64,000 bases of DNA. Source: Streptomyces sp. MA5143a (lineage in GTDB: Bacteria > Actinomycetota > Actinomycetes > Streptomycetales > Streptomycetaceae). Position numbers and translations under genes: made by a program. Shown here piece by piece: positions 8,801 to 17,564 of this stretch. Within the stretch, counting starts at the first letter, position 1. The number at the start of each line of letters is the position of its first letter. The notes below the pieces were generated by a model, which ran no database searches, had not been told where the DNA came from, and saw only the letters and a program-made list of their open reading frames with translations. The stretch is taken from the NCBI RefSeq assembly GCF_900290235.1, contig NZ_OLMK01000050.1, positions 246,948 through 310,947 on the forward strand. Reading direction: 5' to 3'.

Positions 8801-9117
8801 GGGGATTCTCCCGGGGCGCGTCGGCGGACTGCCTCGCGGTCGGCCGCACCGCCGCGGGGGGCTGCCCGCGTGTCACACAGTGACCGGTGGGTTACTGGCG
8901 TCACAGGTTTCGTGCCGAAAACGTGGGTGTTCTGACGGTTCGCTCGGGCAGGAGACATCCTGAACGGGTCGCAAGCGCCGGCCGACGGCTCGACGGCCAC
9001 GACGGAAAGACGGATGGCACAACGGATGACAGCAGGAAAAAGCACGTGCGGCGGGCTCCGTTCCCGCACTCTTGAGTCCTGATACGTGAACTGGTGAATC
9101 GGTGAGGTGAAGCGCTG
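8801..9117 (+). other. Intergenic region between arsI and prsI
   Basis: No gene found. The sequence falls in GC from about 8920 on. GTTT (8908-8911) and GGGTGT (8926-8931) are 14 nt apart and resemble the SigB-family pattern GNNT-N14-16-GGGTAY with one mismatch in the -10. A SigI-type promoter for the anti-sigma gene is possible but unproven. A GAGGTGAAG ribosome site precedes the downstream ATG. Confidence 0.35.
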
Positions 9118-9633
9118 ATGAGCACCACCCGGCCTGTCTCGCCGGGCGACCGCGGCCCGGAACCGGGTGCCGGCGGCGCTTCCGGGGCGCCCGGAGAGGA
9201 CCGGCCCGCGGCGACGGCCGCCGGTCGCCGGTCCCGCCGGCTGAGCTTCGACGGCGAGAGCGGCGTGGTCCCGCTCGCCCGTGACTTCACCCGCCAGGCG
9301 CTGTACGAGTGGGGATGGCTGCCCGCCGCCACCGCCGACCAGCGGGCCGCGGCCGAGGACGTGCTGCTGGTGGTGTCCGAGCTGGTCACGAACGCCTGCC
9401 TGCACGCCGGGGGGCCCGCCGAGCTGTGGATCAGCTGCGACAACAAGGTGCTGCGCATCGAGGTCGCCGACCGGGGGGCCGGGAATCCGGCGCCGCGCAC
9501 ACCACACCGGGCGGGACGGCCCGGAGGGCACGGCATGTTCATCGTGCAGCGCCTGTGCCTCGACTGGGGGGTCGTGCGGACGCCGGGCGCCTCCGGCAAG
9601 ACCGTGTGGGCGGAACTGGGCGCCCCGGCCTGA
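9118..9633 (+). CDS. prsI: Anti-sigma factor serine kinase (HATPase_c, RsbW-like)
   Basis: 171 residues. The first 40 are a Gly/Pro/Ala-rich linker. A GHKL ATPase domain follows: N-box ELVTNACLHAG near 91-101, G1 box EVADRGAGNP, and a G2-type GGHGMFIVQRL. This is the compact architecture of RsbW/SpoIIAB anti-sigma factors and of the expanded Streptomyces regulator-kinase group. Expected role: bind and inhibit SigI and phosphorylate the upstream STAS protein. ATG 9118 is preceded by GAGGTGAAG. Assignment as the SigI partner rests on gene order; many Streptomyces HATPases have other partners. Confidence 0.87.
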   Translation: MSTTRPVSPGDRGPEPGAGGASGAPGEDRPAATAAGRRSRRLSFDGESGVVPLARDFTRQALYEWGWLPAATADQRAAAEDVLLVVSELVTNACLHAGGPAELWISCDNKVLRIEVADRGAGNPAPRTPHRAGRPGGHGMFIVQRLCLDWGVVRTPGASGKTVWAELGAPA

Positions 9634-9721
9634 GCCCGGCGGCGGCTCGGCGCGCCCCGGCCCGAGTCCGGCAGTTGCTCCGCGCGCCGCCCCGACCCGA
9701 GTCCGGCAGTCGCTCCGCGCG
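9627..9721. repeat. Stop-codon-anchored degenerate tandem repeat (about 35 bp, three copies)
   Basis: Copies at 9661-9686 and 9696-9721 differ at one of 26 positions (period 35). A more diverged first copy begins at the prsI stop codon (CCTGAGCCCGGCGGCGGCTC). Non-coding. Confidence 0.7.
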
Positions 9722-9852
9722 ACCCGTGGGCCCGGAGCGCCGCCCCGGTGCGTCGACACACATCCGACACTTGCGTGTGTCTTCCCTCCTCAAGACCCCC
9801 GGCGTACCTTGAGCGGCCGATCTGATGTTCCGTCAGAATGTGGGGTGCCGAG

Positions 9853-10569
9853 GTGTCGTACCGGACGTACCAGAAACGAACCGCCGCGCTCACGTCCCTC
9901 GTGGCCCTGGCCGGCTCGGCGGTGCTGATGGCCGCCCCGGTGGCCCATGCCGAGGTCGTGGACGTCACGTACAACTGCAAGACGCCGATCGGGGACAAGT
10001 CCGCGGTCTCGCCCATCGACATCAAGGGCGTGAAGCGGGGCGACGGCTACCGGATCACCATGTCGTGGCAGAAGGGCGTCTCGTCCAGCCCGGTCGAACT
10101 GGGCAAGGGCGCGATGAGCCCGAGTGCCACGATCAGGCTGAGCGGCGCCGAGAGCGGGACGCTCACGGTCACGGGGCCGGCCAACCAGGAGGCCCTTCCG
10201 GCCAACACCCCCATCAAGATCAATGACCTGAGCGGGACGTACACCCCGAAGAAGACCGGCAAGGTCGACTTCACCGCCGGCGTGCTCACCATCAAGGCCC
10301 TCGGGACGGTCACCACCTGCACCCCGGGCAACGATCCGGGGCCGTCGCTGACGCTGGACGTCACCGCGGCGGGCGGGGGCGGGTCCGGTGGCTCCGGAGG
10401 GTCGACCTCCGGGGGGACGAGCGGTACCGGCGGCTCCGGCGGTGAACTGCCGCAGACCGGCCCGCTGGACTCGGCGGTCGCCCTCGGCACGCTCGGCGGC
10501 ACGGTGCTGCTCGCGGGCGCCGCGGGCGCGCTGTGGCTGACGCGCAGGAATCAGACCGCGCGCCGCTGA
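9853..10569 (+). CDS. Secreted LPQTG cell-surface protein, small paralog of the 498-residue protein at 11722
   Basis: 238 residues from GTG 9853 (GGGGTG upstream); an ATG at 9838 is possible but has no ribosome site. Signal peptide with charged start, hydrophobic core and an AHA-E cleavage region, then a domain of about 130 residues (YNCKTPIGDKSAVSP to VLTIKALGTVTTCTPG), a Gly/Ser-rich linker, and a C-terminal sortase signal: LPQTG, hydrophobic segment, RR tail. The domain has two cysteines that could pair. A near-copy forms the C-terminal domain of the third gene in this operon. Function unknown; it is exported and probably wall-anchored. LPQTG is unusual beside the LAxTG signals favoured by Streptomyces class E sortases. 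Confidence 0.8.
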   Translation: MSYRTYQKRTAALTSLVALAGSAVLMAAPVAHAEVVDVTYNCKTPIGDKSAVSPIDIKGVKRGDGYRITMSWQKGVSSSPVELGKGAMSPSATIRLSGAESGTLTVTGPANQEALPANTPIKINDLSGTYTPKKTGKVDFTAGVLTIKALGTVTTCTPGNDPGPSLTLDVTAAGGGGSGGSGGSTSGGTSGTGGSGGELPQTGPLDSAVALGTLGGTVLLAGAAGALWLTRRNQTARR

Positions 10570-10582
10570 CGGGAGCGGTGAC

Positions 10583-11725
10583 GTGAGGAGTGCGCGGATT
10601 CGCGCGGCGGCGGTCGTGCTCGTGCTCGTGTCGGCGCTGGCGCTCGGCGCGCCGCTCGGTGGCGGGCCGGGCCCGGCCGTGGCGGCGGACGGCCCGGCCG
10701 TGACACTGTCCAAGTCACAGGCGGGGACGGGCGGTTCCCTCACGGTCACCGGCAGCGGCTGGCGGTCGAGGGCGCTGCTGATGATCCTGATCTGCGGTCG
10801 GTCGACGCCGTCGCGGGGTGTGCCGGGCGGCACCGACTCCTGCGCCAACGCCGACGGCCGGGCCGTGACGGCCGACGCCGAGGGCGACTTCAGCCGGAGC
10901 GTGCCGGTGGCGGAGCCGCCGGTGCCGTGCCCGTGCGTGGTGCGCGTCGCCACCATCACCGGGAAGAAGGCGGAGGCATTCGCGGCCTTCCAGGTCGCCG
11001 GGCACTCGGTCGAGCCGCTGCCCCCGGAGGCCACCGGCGGACGGCTCTCCGTGCTGACCGACACGGAGTTGAGGGGCACGAGCGGGCTGCTGACCTGGTT
11101 CGGGGCCCCGGCCACCCGTGAACTCGTCCTCACCGTCGGCAATGTGGGCGCCTCCCCGGTCAAGGACCCCGTCTTCCAGGTCGGCACCTCGCACGGGGTG
11201 TACGCGCCGCAGTGGGAGGACCACCAGTGGCGCGGCACCATCGAGCCGGGCCGCAAGGCGCGCGTCTCCCTCCCCGTGGAACTCGCCGCCGGGGCGCACG
11301 GCGACTACACCGTCTCCCTCACCTACGGCGGCAAGGTCCTCGCCGAACACCCCTGGGACGTGGGCCGCCCCTGGGGCGTCACCCTCTTCTGGCTCCTGCT
11401 CTGCCTCGTCGTACCGGCCGCGCTGTTCCGCGTCGGACTGGCGGTGGTGGACCGGTTCCGGCCGCGCCGCACCGCCTCCGGCCGGCGGTCCCGCCGCCGG
11501 TCACCGCTCCCCGGGCGCACCCGTCGGCTGCTCCGGTGGGGCGCCTCGACGGGCGCGCACGCCGAACCCCGCCCGTCGCCCTCCGGGGCCCGCACCACGT
11601 CTCGTACGACCCCGGCCCTGCCGTGGTTCACCCCGGACACCGATCCGGGGACCACGGCGGCCGGGGCGCTCTCCGCACCGAGGGAAGACAGCCCCACGAC
11701 TCCGACCAGAGAGGGAAGCGCGTGA
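10583..11725 (+). CDS. Exported membrane-anchored protein of unknown function (surface operon)
   Basis: 380 residues from GTG 10583, with GGGAG 7 nt upstream and 13 nt after the previous gene. Predicted signal peptide (residues 1-35), an Ig-like region starting TVTGSGWRSRALL with four cysteines, a second beta-rich region (ELVLTVGNVGASPVKDPVF) resembling a CARDB/NEW3-type bacterial Ig fold, one transmembrane helix near 265-290 (TLFWLLLCLVVPAALFRVGL), and a long basic, Ser/Thr/Pro-rich cytoplasmic tail of about 90 residues. The stop overlaps the following start. The three-gene context suggests it assists or displays the two sortase substrates. No specific function is recognisable. Confidence 0.75.
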   Translation: MRSARIRAAAVVLVLVSALALGAPLGGGPGPAVAADGPAVTLSKSQAGTGGSLTVTGSGWRSRALLMILICGRSTPSRGVPGGTDSCANADGRAVTADAEGDFSRSVPVAEPPVPCPCVVRVATITGKKAEAFAAFQVAGHSVEPLPPEATGGRLSVLTDTELRGTSGLLTWFGAPATRELVLTVGNVGASPVKDPVFQVGTSHGVYAPQWEDHQWRGTIEPGRKARVSLPVELAAGAHGDYTVSLTYGGKVLAEHPWDVGRPWGVTLFWLLLCLVVPAALFRVGLAVVDRFRPRRTASGRRSRRRSPLPGRTRRLLRWGASTGAHAEPRPSPSGARTTSRTTPALPWFTPDTDPGTTAAGALSAPREDSPTTPTREGSA

Positions 11726-13218
11726 GAGCGCAGCGAAGAGCCAGTGCACTCGGGGTCGCCCTGATGCTCGGCGGGGCCGGTGCCCTGCTGGGGGCGGCGG
11801 CCGTGCCGGCGTACGCGGGCGAGGTGTCGTACGCGACGAAGTGCGTGCCGCCGCCGATCTCCGGACTGCCGCCCGTCGAGGGCACGACCAAGGTGGAGAT
11901 CACCGCCCCGAAGTCGGCGAAGGTCGGCGACGAGGTCGAGGTGGTGTGGAAGTTCGTCCAGGCCGCGTCCAAGAACCCCGACCTCATCGACCTGCCCGCC
12001 AACACCGTCCAGCCGACCGGCACGCTCAGGGCCGCCGGGGCGCAGACCGCCGACATCGCCATGAAGGGCCCCCGCGAGAACCCCGCCATCCCCAAGGGCG
12101 CCGCCATGGTCCTCTCCACGATGAAGGGCACCCTGAAACTGACGGCGCCCGGCGCGGTGACCCTGACCCCCGGCGGGTACGCCATCGACGTCTTCTCGAC
12201 CCAGACGACGTGCGCGCCGACCGTACCGGTGGCCGCCGGGGCGACCATCGACGTCACGGGCGGCGGCGGGACTTCGGGCGGTACCAGCGGCACCACGGGC
12301 GGCAGCGGCACGAGCGGCACGAGCGGTACCACCGGCACGAGCGGCGGCACGACGTCGGGCGGCACCACCGCGGGCGGCACCACCGCGGGCGGCACCACGG
12401 CGGGCGGGACGACGGCGGGCGGGACGACGGCGGGCGGTACGACGGGCGGGACGACGACCTCGGGCACGACCTCCGGCGGCACCTCTTCCGGGGGCACGAC
12501 CCACGGAGGCGCGACCGGCGGCGGCACGACCGGCGGCGGCACGACCGGTGGCGGTGGTGGGCAGACCGACTTCCCCGGCAAGGAGGTCCGGGTCCCGTAC
12601 GACTGCGTGACGCCCATCGGCGACCGGAGCGTGGTCTCGCCGGTGCGGATCGACGCCACGAAGGACGGCGGGAACTTCGACCTCACCGTGCGGTTCAAGA
12701 AGTCGGTGATGGACAGCCCCGCCGACATCCCCGCGGACTCGGTGAAGCCCGCCATGGAGATCGTCCTCGGCGGGGCCGACAAGGGCTCGGTCCGGGTCGA
12801 GGGACCGACGAACGCCGAGCCGATCAAGGCGGGCGACCCCATGGAGATCCCCGACCTCACCGGCACCTACAAGCCGGGCGCGAGCGGTGAGTCCACGCTG
12901 GCCCCCGGCGTGCTGACGATCAAGGCGCTGGGTACGACCACCACGTGCACCCCCGCCGAGTCGCTGGTCTCGCTCACCCTCGACACCGAGGAGCAGCCGG
13001 GCGGCGCGGCGGGCGGCTCCTCGTCCCCCGGTTCCGTGGGCGGCGGCTCCGCGTCCGGCTCCGGCACGGCATCCGGCGGCGCCATCGGCGGCGGACTCGC
13101 GGACACGGGGGCGGGCGGCGGTCAGGGCACGCTCAAGGCGCTGGCCCTGCTCGCCGGCACGGCGGCGCTGCTCGGCGGCGCGGTCTTCACCTTCATGCCG
13201 CGCCGCTGTCTGCGCTGA
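11722..13218 (+). CDS. Two-domain sortase-anchored surface protein with Gly-Thr-rich stalk (LADTG)
   Basis: 498 residues; GTG 11722 overlaps the previous stop (GTGA). Signal peptide (to AYAGE, about residue 33), N-terminal beta-rich domain of about 140 residues (residues 35-175), a low-complexity stalk of about 100 residues dominated by GGTT/GGTTA units, then a second domain (about 290-410) homologous to the protein at 9853: both contain TPIGD-S-VSP, a DLTGTY/DLSGTY turn and VLTIKALGT-TTCTP. C-terminal LADTG, a hydrophobic stretch and MPRRCLR form an LAxTG sorting signal for class E sortase. Probably displayed on the wall of aerial or vegetative hyphae; molecular role unknown. Confidence 0.8.
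   Translation: MRAQRRASALGVALMLGGAGALLGAAAVPAYAGEVSYATKCVPPPISGLPPVEGTTKVEITAPKSAKVGDEVEVVWKFVQAASKNPDLIDLPANTVQPTGTLRAAGAQTADIAMKGPRENPAIPKGAAMVLSTMKGTLKLTAPGAVTLTPGGYAIDVFSTQTTCAPTVPVAAGATIDVTGGGGTSGGTSGTTGGSGTSGTSGTTGTSGGTTSGGTTAGGTTAGGTTAGGTTAGGTTAGGTTGGTTTSGTTSGGTSSGGTTHGGATGGGTTGGGTTGGGGGQTDFPGKEVRVPYDCVTPIGDRSVVSPVRIDATKDGGNFDLTVRFKKSVMDSPADIPADSVKPAMEIVLGGADKGSVRVEGPTNAEPIKAGDPMEIPDLTGTYKPGASGESTLAPGVLTIKALGTTTTCTPAESLVSLTLDTEEQPGGAAGGSSSPGSVGGGSASGSGTASGGAIGGGLADTGAGGGQGTLKALALLAGTAALLGGAVFTFMPRRCLR
12361..12435 (+). repeat. Five 15-bp in-frame tandem repeats in the stalk
   Basis: Five consecutive 15-bp units (GGCACCACCGCGGGC and synonymous variants) each encode GTTAG. Two adjacent units are identical and the others differ only at wobble positions. 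In-frame slippage would change stalk length without frameshift. Confidence 0.85.
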
Positions 13219-13258
13219 GTCCCGCGACCACGGCGGGCGGGTACGTCCCCAGAAGCCC

Positions 13259-13294
13259 GCAGGGCCGCCGCACCCCGAGGTGCGGCGGCCCTGC
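13259..13294. terminator. Perfect 16-bp hairpin, bidirectional terminator
   Basis: Arms GCAGGGCCGCCGCACC and GGTGCGGCGGCCCTGC surround a 4-nt CCGA loop between the convergent surface operon and the peptide transporter. Confidence 0.85.
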
Positions 13295-13316
13295 GCGAAA
13301 GGCCGGGGCGGCGGGC

Positions 13317-14822
13317 TCAGCGCACGTCGCCCATGAGCCGCTTGACCTTGTTGCGGTACAGGTACAGCGCGACACCGGCGAGCGCGGCCAGGGTGGCCTC
13401 GACGGCGACGAAGCCCGCCCGGTCGAGGTTGACGCCGCCGACGGCCTCGTTGGACAGCAGCGCGGTGACGGAGTCGCCGGCGCTGACCGCGAGGAACCAG
13501 ACGCCCATCATCTGGGAGGCGTACTTCACCGGCGCCATCTTCGTCGTGACGGACAGACCCACCGGGGAGAGCGTCAGCTCACCGAGCGTCTGCACGAAGT
13601 AGATCCCGGCGATCCACAGCGCGGCGGCCTTCTCGCCGTCCCCGGCGATCGCCAGCGGCGCCAGGAAGAGGAAGAACGACGCACCGACCAGCAGCAGCGC
13701 CGCCGAGAACTTGACGATGGTGCTCGGCTCCTTGCCCCGCCTGTTCAGCCACACCCACAGCCAGGCGAAGACCGGCGCCGCCGCCATGATCATCAGCGGG
13801 TTCAGGGACTGGTACCAGGAGACGGGGAACTCCCAGCCGAGCACGCTGTTGTCGGCCGACTCGCTGGCGAAGACGGCCAGCGTCGAGGCGCCCTGGTCGT
13901 AGATCATCCAGAAGATCGCCGCGGCGACGAAGAACCAGACGAACGCCGACATCCGGGACTGCTCGGCGGCGTCCAGGTCGCGGTCCCGCTTGATCCGGGC
14001 GATCACCCAGATCGGGACGAGCAGACCGATGAGCGTGACCGGGATCACCGCCCAGTTGACGGTGTAGTGACCGGACAGGCCGAGGGCGCCGTAGAAGACG
14101 ACCGGGACGGCCAGCCACAGCAGGGCCTTGCGCAGGACGGCCGCCTTCTCGGCGGCGGGCATCGGCGTGGGGACGATGTCGCTGCGCTCGCTCAGATGGC
14201 GGCTGCCCAGCAGGAACTGCGCGAGGCCCAGCGCCATGCCGACCGCGGCCATGCCGAAGCCGAGGTGCCAGCCCACCTTCTCGCCGACCGTGCCGATGGC
14301 CAGCGGCGCGGCGAAGGCACCCGCGTTGATGCCGATGTAGAAGACGGTGAAACCACCGTCGCGGCGCGGGTCGTTCGGGCCGTCGTAGAGGTGGCCGACC
14401 ATGGTCGAGATGTTGGCCTTCAGCAGGCCCGAGCCGATGGCGACGAGGGCGAGGCCCAGGTAGAAGACACCGGCCGACGGCAGGGCCAGGGTCAGATGGC
14501 CGAGCATGATGACGACGCCCGCGACGGCGACCGTCCTGCGCGGGCCGAGGAAGCGGTCCGCGATCCACCCGCCGGGGAGGGTGAGCAGGTACACCATCGA
14601 CCCGTACACCGCGGTGATGGTGATCGTCGCCGCCGCGCCGAGGTCCAGGCCGTTCGGCGCGACCAGGTAGAGCGGCAGAAGGGCCTTCATGCCGTAGTAG
14701 GAGAATCTCTCCCACATCTCGGTCATGAAGAGAGTGGCCAGTCCTCGGGGGTGGCCGAAGAAGGTGCGCTCGTCGCCGGGGGTCCCCCGGTCGGCCGAGT
14801 CCTTCGTCAGGCTGGACGCCAT
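13317..14822 (-). CDS. Proton-dependent oligopeptide (POT/PTR2) transporter
   Basis: 501 residues from ATG 14822 with AAGGA 7 nt upstream. Major-facilitator protein importing di- and tripeptides with protons across the plasma membrane. Family signatures: EMWERFSYYGMKALLPLYL in TM1, which holds the ExxERFxYY motif, GGWIADRFLG between TM2 and TM3, and FYIGINAGAF in TM5. About 14 hydrophobic segments, as in bacterial POTs such as DtpT. The upstream 580 nt is non-coding and AT-richer. It may supply peptides to the downstream cytosolic dipeptidase at 20108, but they are not an operon. Confidence 0.95.
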   Translation of the reverse strand: MASSLTKDSADRGTPGDERTFFGHPRGLATLFMTEMWERFSYYGMKALLPLYLVAPNGLDLGAAATITITAVYGSMVYLLTLPGGWIADRFLGPRRTVAVAGVVIMLGHLTLALPSAGVFYLGLALVAIGSGLLKANISTMVGHLYDGPNDPRRDGGFTVFYIGINAGAFAAPLAIGTVGEKVGWHLGFGMAAVGMALGLAQFLLGSRHLSERSDIVPTPMPAAEKAAVLRKALLWLAVPVVFYGALGLSGHYTVNWAVIPVTLIGLLVPIWVIARIKRDRDLDAAEQSRMSAFVWFFVAAAIFWMIYDQGASTLAVFASESADNSVLGWEFPVSWYQSLNPLMIMAAAPVFAWLWVWLNRRGKEPSTIVKFSAALLLVGASFFLFLAPLAIAGDGEKAAALWIAGIYFVQTLGELTLSPVGLSVTTKMAPVKYASQMMGVWFLAVSAGDSVTALLSNEAVGGVNLDRAGFVAVEATLAALAGVALYLYRNKVKRLMGDVR

Positions 14823-15399
14823 GGTCGTTCCTTGCGCTTCGGGACGCCGCACACGGGGTGCCGCGCCCGGTCGGAGGGGCGGCCGGCACCACCGGGGATC
14901 CACGCCTTCTACGCGCGTCGACGGCAGGGGATTCCGTCGGCGCGGGGGCCGGCCACAGGTCATTCCCGCGGGGCCGGAGAATCCGGCTCCGCGCACAAAA
15001 GAGACCTTCAGCGCATATATGCCGCCAAAGGTCCCCACGTGTCGCTATAGGCGTTCCATCACCATACGCCAGAGTAGACAAGGGAATGGAAGGGATTGAG
15101 AGGCGGATCACAGGTAAGAATGCGATAGCGCTCGTGTATTCGAAGGTGGGTTCGGGAATTGCCTCCCCACAGAGCGGGGTGCCCATTCCGGGAGGCGAAA
15201 CCGCCGCGGAAATCCGCACGGACCGTCCCCGATCTCCATGGACCCTCGACGGCCGCGGCCTGATCTTCACGGGGCAGGGGCGGAATGCCCGACCTATTCG
15301 ATCTTGGCCGTCAGGGGTAAGAATTCCGCCGGACAAAGGTGTGAATCAGGCTTGCCGATCACCCTCCACCTGCGGTTCTCGGCGGACTACCATCAGCGC
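14823..15399. other. 577-nt divergent intergenic region (POT transporter / response regulator)
   Basis: No convincing gene. GC drops between about 15000 and 15350. A hairpin with GCCTCCC (15161-15167) and GGGAGGC (15190-15196), plus inner CCCC/GGGG pairing, lies mid-region and could be a regulatory structure or terminator of a short transcript. Promoters for both flanking genes must lie here, but I cannot assign them confidently. Confidence 0.4.
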
Positions 15400-16077
15400 A
15401 TGACCCGTGTACTGCTCGCCGAGGACGACGCGTCCATCTCGGAGCCGCTGGCCCGCGCACTGCGCCGGGAGGGGTACGAGGTGGAGGTCCGCGAGGACGG
15501 CCCCACCGCGCTGGACGCCGGAATGCAGGGTGGCGTCGACCTGGTCGTCCTCGACCTGGGGCTGCCCGGCATGGACGGTCTGGAGGTCGCCCGCCGGCTG
15601 CGCGCCGAGGGCCACACCGTGCCGATCCTGATCCTGACCGCGCGCGCCGACGAGGTGGACACCGTCGTCGGCCTCGACGCGGGCGCCGACGACTACGTCA
15701 CCAAGCCGTTCCGGCTCGCCGAGCTGCTCGCCCGCGTACGGGCGCTGCTGCGGCGCGGCGCGGCCGAGCCGCAGCAGCCGCCCGCCACGCACGGCGTCCG
15801 GATCGACGTCGAGTCCCACCGGGCGTGGATGGGCGACGAGGAGCTCCAGCTCACCGCCAAGGAGTTCGACCTGCTGCGGGTGCTGGTGCGGGACGCGGGC
15901 CGGGTCGTCACACGTGACCAGCTGATGCGCGAGGTGTGGGACACCACGTGGTGGTCCTCCACCAAGACCCTCGACATGCACATCTCCTGGCTGCGCAAGA
16001 AGCTGGGCGACGACGCGGCGAACCCCCGGTACATCGCGACCGTGCGGGGCGTCGGCTTCCGGTTCGAGAAGAACTGA
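15400..16077 (+). CDS. OmpR-family two-component response regulator
   Basis: 225 residues from ATG 15400. Receiver domain: acidic pair EDD near residue 8-10, phospho-acceptor Asp in VVLDLGLPGMDG (about 51), Thr in LTARAD and Lys in TKPF. C-terminal winged helix: LQLTAKEFDLLRVLVRDAGRVVTR, then DMHISWLRKKLGDD and the wing VRGVGFRFE. Partner kinase is encoded at 16260 on the same strand, but an exceptionally strong hairpin separates the two genes. Target genes unknown. Confidence 0.94.
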   Translation: MTRVLLAEDDASISEPLARALRREGYEVEVREDGPTALDAGMQGGVDLVVLDLGLPGMDGLEVARRLRAEGHTVPILILTARADEVDTVVGLDAGADDYVTKPFRLAELLARVRALLRRGAAEPQQPPATHGVRIDVESHRAWMGDEELQLTAKEFDLLRVLVRDAGRVVTRDQLMREVWDTTWWSSTKTLDMHISWLRKKLGDDAANPRYIATVRGVGFRFEKN

Positions 16078-16146
16078 GAGCCCTGTGAACAAACCCGCGC
16101 CCGGATCCGCCTCGGGGCCCGGGCGCGGGTTCGTTCACAGGCTCTG
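16076..16146 (+). terminator. Long stem-loop between response regulator and histidine kinase
   Basis: The left arm begins GAGAGCC-TGTGAAC and ends AACCCGCGCCCGG; the right arm mirrors it (CCGGGCGCGGGTT, GTTCACAGGCTC). The structure spans about 70 nt with a stem of roughly 25 bp and starts at the stop codon. It should terminate or strongly attenuate read-through into the kinase gene. Confidence 0.75.
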
Positions 16147-16259
16147 AGGGACCCGTGCGGGCGCCTGACGGCCCCGGGGTCCGGGCGCCGCCCTGACCCC
16201 GTACCGGGTGCCGCACAATCGAAGGTCCCAGAACACCCCGCCCCGCCCGGAGGGCAGCC

Positions 16260-17528
16260 GTGCGTCGCCGTCTCATCCAGTCCACCCTCGCCGTGGTCCT
16301 CGTGGTCATCGCGGTCTTCGGCGTCTCCCTCGTCATCGTCGAGACGCGGACGATCAGCAACAGCGCCCAGGAACGCGTGGAGTCCGAGGCGGTCCAGCTG
16401 ACCAGCATCGTGGACAGCCGGATCATCGGGGACGAGCGGATCACCGCCGAGGTCCTGGAGGACCAGGTCGGCGACGACCGCTACGCCCGCATCCAGATCC
16501 CCGGCCAGCGCACGATCGAGATCGGCGCGAAGCCCGTCGGCGACGTCATCCGCCACGAGGCCAAAGGTGAGAAGGACGAGGTCGTCACCGTCGAGGAGTC
16601 CCGCTCGGCGGTCAGCCGTGAGGTCGGCCGCACCCTGCTGATCATCGCGGCGGTCGCCCTGCTCGCCGTCGTCGCCGCGGTCCTCCTCGCCGTACGGCAG
16701 GCCAACCGCCTCGCCTCCCCGCTCACCGACCTCGCCGAGACCGCCGAACGCCTCGGCTCCGGCGACCCCCGCCCCCGGCACAAGCGGTACGGCGTCCCCG
16801 AGCTGGACCGGGTCGCGGACGTCCTGGACGCCTCCGCCGAGCGCATCGGCCGCATGCTGACCGCCGAGCGGCGCCTCGCCGCGGACGCGTCCCACCAGCT
16901 GCGCACGCCGCTGACCGCCCTGTCTATGCGGCTGGAGGAGATCACGCTCACCGACGACCCGGCCACGGTGAAGGAGGAGGCGCACATCGCGCTCGCCCAG
17001 GTCGAGCGGCTGACGGACGTCGTGGAGCGGCTCCTGACGAACTCCCGCGACCCGCGCAACGGCTCCGCCGTCGCGTTCGAGCTGGACGAGGTCATCAAGC
17101 AGCAGCTGGAGGAGTGGCGCCCCGCCTACCGCAGCGCAGGCCGCGCCATCGTCAGCTCCGGCAAGCGGCACCTCCAGGCCGTGGGCACGCCGGGGGCGGT
17201 CGCGCAGGTGCTGGCCGCGCTGATCGAGAACTCGCTGATGCACGGCGGTGGCACGGTGGCGCTGCGCACCCGCGTCATCGGCAACCAGGCGGTCATCGAG
17301 GTCACCGACGAGGGGCCCGGTGTCCCGGCCGACCTCGGTGCGCGGATCTTCGAGCGGGCGATCAGCGGGCGGAACTCCACGGGGATCGGGCTGGCCGTCG
17401 CCCGCGACCTCGCGGAGGCGGACGGCGGACGTCTGGAGATGCTCCAGGCCCAGCCCCCGGTGTTCGGCCTGTTCCTGTCCCGGACCCCGGTCAGGACGCC
17501 GCCCGGCGACGACCGGCCCGTGCGGTAG
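16260..17528 (+). CDS. Sensor histidine kinase
   Basis: 422 residues from GTG 16260 (GGAGGG upstream). TM1 residues 5-28; short extracytoplasmic region of about 95 residues (about 30-125); TM2 about 125-148; HAMP (RQANRLASPLTDLAETAERL); DHp with phospho-acceptor in ADASHQLRTPLTAL; HATPase_c with N-box LIENSLMHG, G1 DEGPGVP and G2 GIGLAVARDLAEADGG. The sensor region is small and acidic, without a recognised ligand domain. It presumably phosphorylates the upstream OmpR-type regulator. Convergent with the GtrA-like gene 36 nt downstream. Confidence 0.93.
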   Translation: MRRRLIQSTLAVVLVVIAVFGVSLVIVETRTISNSAQERVESEAVQLTSIVDSRIIGDERITAEVLEDQVGDDRYARIQIPGQRTIEIGAKPVGDVIRHEAKGEKDEVVTVEESRSAVSREVGRTLLIIAAVALLAVVAAVLLAVRQANRLASPLTDLAETAERLGSGDPRPRHKRYGVPELDRVADVLDASAERIGRMLTAERRLAADASHQLRTPLTALSMRLEEITLTDDPATVKEEAHIALAQVERLTDVVERLLTNSRDPRNGSAVAFELDEVIKQQLEEWRPAYRSAGRAIVSSGKRHLQAVGTPGAVAQVLAALIENSLMHGGGTVALRTRVIGNQAVIEVTDEGPGVPADLGARIFERAISGRNSTGIGLAVARDLAEADGGRLEMLQAQPPVFGLFLSRTPVRTPPGDDRPVR

Positions 17529-17564
17529 CAGCGACGACGGGGCGGCGGCAGCGGGCGAGAGTGC

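Noticed and set aside
8908..8931. Firm SigB-type promoter of prsI
   Set aside because: The -10 GGGTGT has a mismatch to GGGTAY and the GC-rich background makes GTTT-N14-GGG common; kept only as a possibility in the intergenic entry.
14858..15403. 181-codon plus-strand ORF upstream of the response regulator
   Set aside because: Arg/Pro/Gly/Ser-rich, crosses the AT-rich promoter region and overlaps the regulator start in another frame; no ribosome site.
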